From contig CAVSQX010000001.1 of NCBI GenBank assembly GCA_963730225.1, positions 1,240,001-1,304,000 on the forward strand: a stretch of DNA of 64,000 nucleotides, read 5' to 3'. Positions 7,162-14,742 of the stretch are shown here, in pieces (position 1 is the first letter of the stretch; every line of letters begins with the position of its first letter). This DNA comes from CAVSQX01 sp963730225 (lineage in GTDB: Bacteria; Planctomycetota; Phycisphaerae; Tepidisphaerales; Tepidisphaeraceae). Made by a program: the position numbers and the translations under genes. Under the pieces are notes generated by a model that saw only the letters and a program-made list of their open reading frames with translations, did not search any database and was not told the origin of the DNA.

Positions 7162-7914
7162 ATGGCTAACTCCCCCACCGTTTCCGTCCTGATGGCCGTC
7201 TACAACGGCCAGAAGTATCTCCGCAACGCGGTGGATAGCGTTCTGGGTCAGACGTTTGGTGATTTCGAGTTTGTCATCATCGACGATGGCTCGACCGATT
7301 CGTCGCTGTCGATTCTGGAATCGTATGCCGCCAAGGATTCCCGCATGCGGCTTTTGTCGCGGCCGAACCAGGGGTTGACCAAAAGCCTCAATGAAGGATT
7401 GACGCTTTGCAAAGGGGAGTTGATCGCCCGCATGGACGCCGACGATGCGTGCATGCCGCAACGGCTGGAAAAGCAGGTGGCGTATCTGCGGGAGCATCCG
7501 GAGATCGCTCTGGTGGGGTCGCAGGTGCAGTTCATCGATCCGGATGATTGTCCGATCAATGTCAAGCCGGGGCTGGTGCTGAGTCACGAACAGATCGACG
7601 CCGCCCTGCTGCGCAAGGGGTGGCCGCTGGTGCATCCCGCAGTGCTGATGCGGGCGGCGGATGTGCGGGCGATCGGCGGGTACGACCAGCGCTATCAGAC
7701 CAATCAGGATCACGATCTTTTTCTGCGGCTGGCCGAGAAGGGCAAGCTGGCCAATCTTCCCGACGTGCTGCTGCAATACCGTCAGCATTTCGAAAGCATC
7801 ACGCTGGCCAAGGCGACGGAGCAAGGAGACACGGTGGAGGCGATCGTGCGCGAAGCGTATCGCCGCCGCGGCATCGCGCCGCCGGACAAATTGCTTAATT
7901 CGCGCGCCGGGTGA
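7162..7914 (+). CDS. Family 2 glycosyltransferase A (GT-A fold), C-terminal tail frameshifted off
   Basis: The 250-residue product begins with the GT2 core 'VSVLMAVYNGQKYL', followed by the nucleotide-sugar motif 'IIDDGSTD', the metal-binding 'ARMDADD', and 'GGWPxVHPA'-like and 'QDHDLFLRL' elements. The frame stops at 7912-7914 after a GGG run. The next frame continues the protein with 51 residues (see 7914-8069) that match the tail of the neighbouring paralogue, so one base is probably missing around 7909-7911. It is the first of four glycosyltransferase genes likely making a surface polysaccharide or glycan; the sugar is unknown. It is divergent from the TPR/alpha-CTD gene across 263 bp. 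Confidence 0.88.
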   Translation: MANSPTVSVLMAVYNGQKYLRNAVDSVLGQTFGDFEFVIIDDGSTDSSLSILESYAAKDSRMRLLSRPNQGLTKSLNEGLTLCKGELIARMDADDACMPQRLEKQVAYLREHPEIALVGSQVQFIDPDDCPINVKPGLVLSHEQIDAALLRKGWPLVHPAVLMRAADVRAIGGYDQRYQTNQDHDLFLRLAEKGKLANLPDVLLQYRQHFESITLAKATEQGDTVEAIVREAYRRRGIAPPDKLLNSRAG

Positions 7915-8069
7915 TGACGCGCCTGGACTACCATCGCGCCTGGGTGTGGGCGGCGTTGTCGGCGGGGAACATTCACACCGCACGCAAACACGCAGCCGCC
8001 ATTCTGCGTAAGAAACCCCTGTCGCCCGAATCGTGGCGAATGATGTACTGCGCCCTGCGCGGGCGATAG
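7914..8069 (+). pseudogene. Detached C-terminal tail of glycosyltransferase A
   Basis: This 51-codon frame starts at the ATG overlapping the upstream stop (TGATG) and encodes 'HRAWVWAALSAGN..TARKHA...LSPESWR....ALRGR'. The same pattern ends the next glycosyltransferase ('ALATVRQAPWSLDSWRVLACAIRGR'). It is therefore the natural C-terminus of the upstream enzyme displaced by a single-base frame break, rather than an independent gene. Confidence 0.7.
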
Positions 8070-8073
8070 CCGC

Positions 8074-8975
8074 ATGAATGCCGACCCTGAAGTTTCTGTT
8101 CTGATGGCCGTTTACAACGGAGCGCGGTACGTTTGCGCGGCGATCGACAGCATTCTCAAGCAGACGCTGGCCGATTTTGAATTCATCGTGATCGACGACG
8201 GCTCGACGGATTCAACGCTGTCCATCGTTCAGCAAGCGGCCCAGGGCGATTCGCGGCTGCGGGTGATCTCGCGGCCCAACCAAGGTTTGACGGCGACGCT
8301 CAATGAGGGCCTGGAGTTGGCGCGCGGAGAATTTCTGGCTCGCATAGACGCCGACGACATCGCGCTGCCCGGGCGGCTGGAAGATCAGCTTCAATTTCTG
8401 CGCGGTCATCCCGAGGTTGTTCTGGTTGGCTCGCGGGTTTTGCTGATGGATCCCGACGGCCTGCCGATCCGGGAAATGTGCACGGAGCGGACGCATCAGG
8501 AAATCGACCAAGCCCATCTGCACGGCGGTTGGCCCGTGGTGCATCCGGCCGTCATGATGCGAACAGCGAGCGTGAAAGCGCTGGGCGGATATCGCACTCA
8601 GTACGACGCGCTGGAGGATTTCGATTTGTTCCTCCGCCTGGCCGAAACAGGGGCATTGGCCAATCTTCCGCAGGTGCTGCTGCATTATCGCCAGCACCTG
8701 GGCAGCGTCACCCATCGCAAAACGCAGCGGCAGTCGGAGCTGCGGAAGGCGATTTTGCAAGAAACATATCAGCGCCGCGGGCTGCCGGAGCAGCCTGGCC
8801 CGACCGCCGAGACGCAGCCGAAACGACCGTACCAACAACATCGCTTCTGGGCTTGGGCGGCGCTGAAGTCCGGATATGTCGCCACGGGCGCAAGCACGCA
8901 CTGGCCACGGTGCGGCAAGCGCCGTGGTCGCTGGATTCGTGGCGCGTGCTGGCTTGCGCCATTCGAGGGAGATAA
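8074..8975 (+). CDS. Family 2 glycosyltransferase B, paralogue of A, with frame break near 8886
   Basis: The enzyme shares the GT2 core with its neighbour ('VSVLMAVYNGARYV', 'IDDGSTD', 'ARIDADD', 'GGWPVVHPAVMMR', 'LEDFDLFLRLAETG'); the two genes are a tandem duplication 4 bp apart once the tail of A is included. The initial frame runs on to 9204 but becomes meaningless after about residue 270. The other frame carries the conserved tail 'RKHALATVRQ..WSLDSW' and stops at 8973-8975, directly before the next ATG. A missing G in the GGG run at 8886-8888 explains this. The intended product is about 300 residues. Confidence 0.85.
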
Positions 8976-10139
8976 ATGCCGCGCGTGTTGTATATCGGCA
9001 GCGGAACTCCTTGGGCAGGCGGAGCCGGATATCTCCTGCGCCAGAATCTGTTTCTCAGTGCGTTGGCTGAAATCGCCGATTTGCACCTGGCGCTCTTTGA
9101 CGCCGACGTTCAGCGGCAGCCGCCGTTTCGCTGCGGCTTCACGGCGCTGCCGATGCCATCGAGAAGCAAGCCGTCGAAAGTTGGATTCTTTTTGGGTGAT
9201 TTGACATCGCCCACGCCTCGGATGTTCCGCGGATATGATTTGAGGGAATGTCGCCAGGCGGTGGCGGCGCTGAACCCGGCGGACTTCGACGCCGTCTTCG
9301 CTTTTCGGATCGACTTCGCCCATTTTGCCGGCGTACTGGGTCATCGTCGGTTGATCGTGGACATCGACGATCCCGAACACATCCGCGCCCGCCGGCGAAT
9401 CGCAACGATAACCGGCGGCGAGGGAGATAGGCGCACCCGTCGGGATTTGGAAAAGCTCACGCGATTCGAATTCAACGCCATCGCCGGGGCCAAGCTGGCG
9501 CTGGTTTGCCAGGAAAATGACAGCCACGATTGGCCCATCCAGCCCCGCGTCGTTCCCAACTGCGTCCACGTCAAGGTGAATTCGCAGCGAAATGTGGACC
9601 GGCCGCGGCTGCTGTTCGTAGGGAACTGCGCCGGCAGCGAGCAAAATCCCAATGTCGACGGCGTGCGTTGGTTTCTGGCGGACATCTGGCCGAGAATTCT
9701 GGCCGCCCAGCCGCAGACGGAGTTTCTACTGGTCGGCGCTGTGAGCCCGGCGCTGCGGAAACTGGCCGAGGCGGCGCCGAACGTGCGCGTGTGCGGATTT
9801 GTGGACGATTTGTGCCCGCTCTACAGCAGCGCCTCGTCCAGCATCGCTCCGATTCGATTTGGAACCGGAACGCGGGTGAAGATTCTCGAATCATTCGCGC
9901 ATGCCTGTCCGGTGGTGGCCACGTTGCCGGGGGCGGAGGGAATCAGCGCGGTTCCGGGAAAAGAGATCGAGCTGGCAGCCATGGCGGACGAATTTGCCCA
10001 GGTGTGTGTTCGCCTGTTGGCCGATCCGCCAATGCAGGAACGCATCGGCCGGGGCGGACACGCACTGGCGCTTCGGCTGTACGATGCCACGGTGCAGCGT
10101 CGGCGGATCATCGACATGTTGAAGGAATGCCTGGCATGA
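8976..10139 (+). CDS. Family 4-type glycosyltransferase (GT-B fold)
   Basis: The 387-residue product shows a GT-B two-lobe layout: an N-terminal lobe starting 'VLYIGSGTPWAGGAGYLL' and a C-terminal lobe with 'LLFVGNCAG', 'VCGFVDDLCPLYSSASSSIAPIRFGTGTRVKILESFAHACPVVAT' split across the donor-binding region. The E-x7-E motif is degenerate. It starts right after the stop of glycosyltransferase B with GGGAG upstream, and its end overlaps the next gene by ATGA, so the cluster is one operon. The 'GTGxRxKILE' segment is typical of enzymes handling surface polysaccharide intermediates. Donor and acceptor are unknown. Confidence 0.87.
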   Translation: MPRVLYIGSGTPWAGGAGYLLRQNLFLSALAEIADLHLALFDADVQRQPPFRCGFTALPMPSRSKPSKVGFFLGDLTSPTPRMFRGYDLRECRQAVAALNPADFDAVFAFRIDFAHFAGVLGHRRLIVDIDDPEHIRARRRIATITGGEGDRRTRRDLEKLTRFEFNAIAGAKLALVCQENDSHDWPIQPRVVPNCVHVKVNSQRNVDRPRLLFVGNCAGSEQNPNVDGVRWFLADIWPRILAAQPQTEFLLVGAVSPALRKLAEAAPNVRVCGFVDDLCPLYSSASSSIAPIRFGTGTRVKILESFAHACPVVATLPGAEGISAVPGKEIELAAMADEFAQVCVRLLADPPMQERIGRGGHALALRLYDATVQRRRIIDMLKECLA

Positions 10140-11254
10140 AGGTGACGTTTGTCATGGCCGCGACCGATTTGTCGGGTGGGAATCGGGTGATTTCGATTTA
10201 CGCCGATCGGCTGCGGCGGCGCGGACACCAAATAACCGTGGTCTCGCGCCCACGCCGGCGGGTAACGATCAAAGACAAGGCTCTGGCCATGCTTCGCGGG
10301 CAGCCGATCCCGGTGAACCGTGCGCATTGGCCGTCGCATTTTGACGCAGTTTCTGGAATCGAACATCGGCAAATTGAGCGGTGGCGGCCGATCAGGGCCG
10401 ACGATCTCCCCGACGCGGACGTGGTGATAGCGACGTGGTGGGAAACCGCAGAATGGGTGGCCGCTTTGCCGGCGGCCAAGGGAGCCAAGGCGTATTTCAT
10501 CCAGCATTATGAAGCGCATCCGGGGCAGGATGCGAGCCGGGTCGCCGCGACGTGGCGATTGCCGCTGCACAAAATTGTAATCGCGCAATGGTTGGCGGAC
10601 ATCGCCCGCCGGCGGTTTGGCGACGAGGATTTTTCGCTGGCGCCCAATGCGGTCGATCTGGATCAATTCAACGCTCCGCCGCGCGGCAAGCAGGCAACGC
10701 CGACGGTTGGTGTGATGTATTCGATCGTGCCGTTCAAGGGATGCGATGTGAGTTTCAAAGCAGTCGAATTGGCGAGACGAGAGTTGCCGCAACTTCGGCT
10801 GGTGAGTTTTGGAAACCGCCGGCCTGCGGCCGTGCTTCGGATGCCGGAAGGGACGGATTACACGATGCGGCCGGCGCAGGATCGCATTGGGGAGATTTAT
10901 TCGCGCTGCGACGTGTGGCTGGTCGGCAGCCGCAGTGAAGGATTTGGATTGCCGATTCTCGAAGCGATGGCGTGCCGCACGCCGGTGATCGCCACGCCGA
11001 CCGGCGCTGCGCCGGAATTGATCGCCGGCGGCGGCGGCGTGCTGACGCCGATGGAAGATTCGGCGGCGATGGCCCGAGAGATTCTGCGAATCGTGCAACT
11101 GCCGCAGGATTCCTGGAGGAAAATGTCGGATGCGGCATACGCGACGGCCACGGGCTACACATGGGAGGACGCGACCAGCTTGTTTGAATCTGCCCTGGCT
11201 CGCGCATGGAGAATCAGCGTTCCAACCGTTGCAATTCCTGCGCCATCCGATTGA
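10136..11254 (+). CDS. Family 4 glycosyltransferase
   Basis: The 372-residue GT-B enzyme starts at ATG 10136, overlapping the upstream stop. Motifs include 'DLSGGNRVISIYADRL' near the N-terminus, 'NAVDLDQF', and the GT4 donor site 'SRSEGFGLPILEAMACRTPVIAT' with 'GGGGVLTP' after it. It is the last gene of the rightward glycosyltransferase operon, and its 3' end overlaps the convergent TPR-glycosyltransferase gene by 41 bp. The product probably adds a sugar to a lipid-linked or surface glycan at the cytoplasmic face. Confidence 0.9.
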   Translation: MKVTFVMAATDLSGGNRVISIYADRLRRRGHQITVVSRPRRRVTIKDKALAMLRGQPIPVNRAHWPSHFDAVSGIEHRQIERWRPIRADDLPDADVVIATWWETAEWVAALPAAKGAKAYFIQHYEAHPGQDASRVAATWRLPLHKIVIAQWLADIARRRFGDEDFSLAPNAVDLDQFNAPPRGKQATPTVGVMYSIVPFKGCDVSFKAVELARRELPQLRLVSFGNRRPAAVLRMPEGTDYTMRPAQDRIGEIYSRCDVWLVGSRSEGFGLPILEAMACRTPVIATPTGAAPELIAGGGGVLTPMEDSAAMAREILRIVQLPQDSWRKMSDAAYATATGYTWEDATSLFESALARAWRISVPTVAIPAPSD

Positions 11255-12878
11255 TCGGCGCGTTCCAATTCTGCGGATTGCTCTGACGGAACAGTCGCAT
11301 GGTCGGATACCAGGGACTGTCGCTTCGCTGCAACAACCAGCGAAAATCCGGGTGAAATGGAATCAGCGTCCATACCGGCCGACCGATCGCGCCGGCCAGA
11401 TGAGCGACGCTGGTGTCGACCGAAATAACCAGATCGAGGTTTGCCATCAGCGCGGCGGTGTCGGCGAAATCGGCTTGGGCATCGGCGACATTAAGTAAAT
11501 TCATGCCCGATGGAACCGGCTGGTTCGCTTCCGGTCCTTTCTGGAGACTGTAAAATGTAACTCGCGGCGTTTGGGCCAGCGGGGCAAAAATATCGAGGGA
11601 TCGGGAGCGGGCATTTGAAGCCGTTCGGCTGCCGGCCCAAGCCAGTCCAACACGCAGCGACGAATCACCGGCGAGCCGCTGCGTCCATTTTGCAACCATT
11701 TCCGCGGGCGCCGCCAGATACGGAACCGACGCCGGAATCGATTGCAGCGTGACGCCGAGGGCCAACGGCAAACTCTGCAAGGGACACTGCCACTGAAATT
11801 GCGGCAATGCGTTGTCCTGGGGAATTACTTCCGAAATACCCTGGGCGCTTTTCAGCAGGGAAACCAGCTCCGATTGGCACTGCAACAACACACGAGCGCC
11901 GCGCCGGGCCACGACTTGGGCGAAGCGCACGAACTGGAGCGCGTCGCCGAAACCCCCTTCGGTAAAGAGCAGAATCGTCTGGCCGGCGATGGGCTGTCCG
12001 GTCCACTGCGGCTGTGCCAGCGTGCGTTTGAGCCTCAAGGTTGATACGCGCAGCCGCCACTCGAATTCAGGCCAGCCGCGCGTAAAGTCCCCGTTCAGTA
12101 GAAGCGCGCGAGCCAGGTTCCAGTGAAACGCGGCGTTCTCCGGCGCTGCGGCGCAGGCGCGATCAAAATGCGTGATGGCCTGTGGCGCCCGTCCTTGTGC
12201 GAGTAAAAACGCGCCGAAGCTGTTGTTGGCCGGCGCATGGTCCGCTTGCACGGCCAGCGCATGGCGATAGGACGTTTCCGCTTCGTCGAATCGTTCCAAA
12301 CGGTTCAGGGCCATCCCGAGATTGGCGTGCGCGTTGACATAATCCGGTTGCAGTTCGATCGCCCGACGAAACTCCGACGCCGCTTCGTCCAGATGTCCGG
12401 ATTCCATCAAGGCCGTGCCGAGATTGTTGTGCACGTCGGCGTGGTTGGGCTCCAGCGTTGTCGCTGCGCGATAGGAGGCGATCGCCGCCTCGTATTGGCC
12501 GCTGGCGTTGAGCGCGTTGGCCAGATTCAGGTGCATTTTCGCGGAATGGGGCAACAGCGATGTGGCGGTTCGACCGGCGGCGACGGCATCGGCAATGCGC
12601 CCGGCGCTGAACAGCACGACGCTCAAATTATTGTGCAGATTTGCGTCGCCCGGACAGCCCGCGACGGCTCGAGACATCAGCTCTGCCGCGATGGAATGAC
12701 GACCCGCCTGATGAGCCAGCACACCCAGCAGATGCAGCGCACCTGGATGCTGGGGCCGTTGCGCCAAAACCTGGCGGCACAGGTCTTCGGCCTCGGCGGC
12801 TCGGCCGGCTCGATGATGCTCGGCGGCCGCATCGAGCGATTGTTGAATTGACAACGCGGTCATGCGTACCGGCGGCAT
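11214..12878 (-). CDS. TPR protein with C-terminal GT9-like glycosyltransferase domain
   Basis: About seven TPR units fill residues 10-290 (repeated 'A.LHNNL...L...G....A....R.A..L.P'). The remainder has a glycosyltransferase-9-like fold: 'ILLFTEGGFGDALQF', 'VGLAWAGS', 'LDLVISVDTSVAHLAGAIGRPVW'. This architecture resembles O-GlcNAc-transferase-like TPR-GT proteins, and the TPR part may dock the acceptor protein. The frame is open to 12920, but ATG 12878 (MPPVRMTAL) or 12863 gives a better start than the Ala/Ser-rich extension. It faces the glycosyltransferase operon and may act on the same surface glycan. Confidence 0.82.
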   Translation of the reverse strand: MPPVRMTALSIQQSLDAAAEHHRAGRAAEAEDLCRQVLAQRPQHPGALHLLGVLAHQAGRHSIAAELMSRAVAGCPGDANLHNNLSVVLFSAGRIADAVAAGRTATSLLPHSAKMHLNLANALNASGQYEAAIASYRAATTLEPNHADVHNNLGTALMESGHLDEAASEFRRAIELQPDYVNAHANLGMALNRLERFDEAETSYRHALAVQADHAPANNSFGAFLLAQGRAPQAITHFDRACAAAPENAAFHWNLARALLLNGDFTRGWPEFEWRLRVSTLRLKRTLAQPQWTGQPIAGQTILLFTEGGFGDALQFVRFAQVVARRGARVLLQCQSELVSLLKSAQGISEVIPQDNALPQFQWQCPLQSLPLALGVTLQSIPASVPYLAAPAEMVAKWTQRLAGDSSLRVGLAWAGSRTASNARSRSLDIFAPLAQTPRVTFYSLQKGPEANQPVPSGMNLLNVADAQADFADTAALMANLDLVISVDTSVAHLAGAIGRPVWTLIPFHPDFRWLLQRSDSPWYPTMRLFRQSNPQNWNAPINRMAQELQRLER

Positions 12879-12940
12879 TTTATAGTCTTGGGCGCTGGCT
12901 GCACTACCGTTTTTCGCCATCCAGCGGTACGCTCGCCCGC

Positions 12941-13341
12941 ATGTTCGATTGGTTCAAGAACCTTTTCGATAAAAGCGCCAGGAGCGCGACGCCCTGGGCG
13001 AGCGCGGGGAGAACGTCGCGGCGCAATTCTTGCGGAATCAGGGTTACAAGATCATCGTGCGAAATTTCCGCTGCGAATTGGGAGAGATCGACATCATCGC
13101 CCGTGATGGAAAGACGCTGGTTTTCGTGGAAGTCAAAACTCGCGCTTACGATGAACCGCAGCCCGAGGAGCAGGTGCATTTTGAGAAGCAACGAAAATTG
13201 ACGCAGACGGCCCAGCTTTATCTGAGCCGATACGGTTCGCCGCAGCCGGCGGCGCGTTTTGATGTGGTTGCGGTGGTTTGGCCGGCCGGACGCGATCCGA
13301 TCATTCGCCACACGCCCGATGCGTTTGAGGCCGTTTCGTGA
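12941..13341 (+). CDS. yraN: YraN/UPF0102 endonuclease-like protein, one frame break
   Basis: The N-terminus 'MFDWFKNLFDK' lies in one frame and the rest in the next ('RQERDALGERGENVAAQFL', 'LGEIDIIARD', 'LVFVEVKTR'). Adding one A to the AAAA run at 12971-12974 joins them into a 134-residue UPF0102 protein. The family has a restriction-endonuclease-like core (E, D and ExK visible) and is thought to be a nuclease, although its role is not settled. It overlaps no neighbour and precedes the TatD gene by 7 bp, so the two may be co-transcribed. Confidence 0.8.
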
Positions 13342-13348
13342 ATTTCGC

Positions 13349-14110
13349 ATGTTCGATACGCACTGCCATCTGACCGATCCGAGTCTGCACGGACAATTAG
13401 ATGAGGTGCTGCTGCGCGCCCGGGCGGCGGGCGTGGCGCAGATCCTGACGGTGGGAACGGATATCCCCGATGATCGCGGTTGCCTGGACGTATGTCGGGA
13501 TCGGCCGCAAATCCGTTGCGCGGTCGGCGTGCATCCGAACAATGTCGCGGAAACCGACGCCGGCGATTTGCAGCAACTGACAGAAATTCAATCCGACGCG
13601 GCCGTAATCGCGCTGGGGGAAATGGGACTCGACTACCATTACGGCAAGGAACATCGGCAAAAACAATTCGATTTTTTCGAATTCCAACTCGGCCTGGCGG
13701 TTGAAGTGGACAAGCCGGTCATTATCCATTGCCGCGAGGCGATGGAGGATTGCCTGGCCATCATTACGAAATTCCCGGTTCGCCGGGCGGTGTTTCACTG
13801 CTTCTCGGGCACGTGGACCGAGGCAAGACGGATACTGGATCTGGGATATTTCCTGAGCTTCACCGGCGTGATCACGTTCAAGAACACGGCGGAGCTTCGC
13901 AAGGTCGTGGAACTCACACCGGCGGAGAGGTTTTTTGTCGAGACCGATGCGCCTTATCTCTCTCCCGAGCCGCTGCGCAAGCAGAAGATCAATGAGCCGG
14001 CCCTGGTGATGCACACGGCGGCGACGGCGGCGAAGATTCGCGGGATCAGCCTGGAAGAAATGGACCGAATTTCCACGGGCAATGCGTCGGGGTTTTTTGG
14101 CTGGCCCTGA
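13349..14110 (+). CDS. TatD-family metal-dependent DNase/hydrolase
   Basis: The 253-residue product starts 'MFDTHCHLTDP' (HxH metal site) and continues with 'GVHPNNV', 'ALGEMGLDYHYG', 'IIHCREA', 'FHCFSGTWTEA' and 'FVETDAPYLSPEP', all hallmark TatD motifs with metal ligands intact. Length is normal. ATG 13349 is chosen because the family begins at the HxH motif. TatD proteins are 3'-5' exonucleases implicated in DNA repair and quality control. It sits just after yraN. Confidence 0.93.
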   Translation: MFDTHCHLTDPSLHGQLDEVLLRARAAGVAQILTVGTDIPDDRGCLDVCRDRPQIRCAVGVHPNNVAETDAGDLQQLTEIQSDAAVIALGEMGLDYHYGKEHRQKQFDFFEFQLGLAVEVDKPVIIHCREAMEDCLAIITKFPVRRAVFHCFSGTWTEARRILDLGYFLSFTGVITFKNTAELRKVVELTPAERFFVETDAPYLSPEPLRKQKINEPALVMHTAATAAKIRGISLEEMDRISTGNASGFFGWP

Positions 14111-14170
14111 CGGGGAAGAACGCCGTATGACTCGACTGAGCTCGTCGAGGTCAAGCGCGGCCGCTAGACG

Positions 14171-14641
14171 TCAGGCGGCGATCGAGATGCTGGCTTCCAT
14201 CTGCGCGCTGGGGGCGGGGATAGCCAACGACTTGGCAGCGGCGCCGGCTTTTTGCTTGCCCAGATGCTGAAGCAGAATCGCCCAGGTTTCGCGCTGGTAG
14301 CGCAGCACATTCAGGGCGTCATCCAGCGCCGCGATGTCCTGCTTCATGCTGGCGACCATCAATCGCTTGTAAGCGTATTTGTACAGCGCGGCCAATTTTC
14401 CGCAGAGTTCGGGGTAGACATCGCGCTTCAGCGTGCACAAAAGCTCGCTGAGAATCTTCTGCACTCGAGCGATGTTGTGGAAGGATTGCTCGTAATTCTT
14501 TTGGCTCAGGGCCAATCGAGCCTGTTCGGCGAAGCGCAGAGCGCCGTCGTACAGCATCATCTGAAGCTGCTCCGGCGTGGCCGTCAGCACGCGAGTGCGA
14601 AGATAATTCTGTGCCGCCTGAGGTTGGGGCTTGGCGTTCAT
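14171..14641 (-). CDS. fliS: Flagellar export chaperone FliS
   Basis: The 156-residue helical protein has the FliS signatures 'AQNYLRTRVLTATPEQLQMMLYDGALRFAEQA' (split here into its parts NYLRTRV and LQMMLYDGALRF) and a C-terminal amphipathic region. FliS binds flagellin in the cytoplasm and prevents premature polymerisation before export. It lies downstream of fliD in the same orientation, the common fliD-fliS order. The C-terminus is about 20 residues longer than in enteric FliS. Confidence 0.92.
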   Translation of the reverse strand: MNAKPQPQAAQNYLRTRVLTATPEQLQMMLYDGALRFAEQARLALSQKNYEQSFHNIARVQKILSELLCTLKRDVYPELCGKLAALYKYAYKRLMVASMKQDIAALDDALNVLRYQRETWAILLQHLGKQKAGAAAKSLAIPAPSAQMEASISIAA

Positions 14642-14742
14642 GGTTGATCGGCAACTATTGAACTATCGGCACGTCAGGCATGGCAGGTTGATCTGCCCGG
14701 GATAGCCCGCAGCGCAGAATTTGCCGGGAGGCTCATTTTTTA

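Noticed and set aside
7909..8890. Programmed ribosomal frameshifting in the GT2 genes
   Set aside because: No canonical slippery heptamer with a downstream pseudoknot was seen, and similar breaks occur in many unrelated genes of the window.
8975..9204. Long C-terminal extension of glycosyltransferase B
   Set aside because: Beyond about residue 270 that frame is Arg/Cys-rich shadow sequence overlapping the next gene; the conserved tail lies in another frame.
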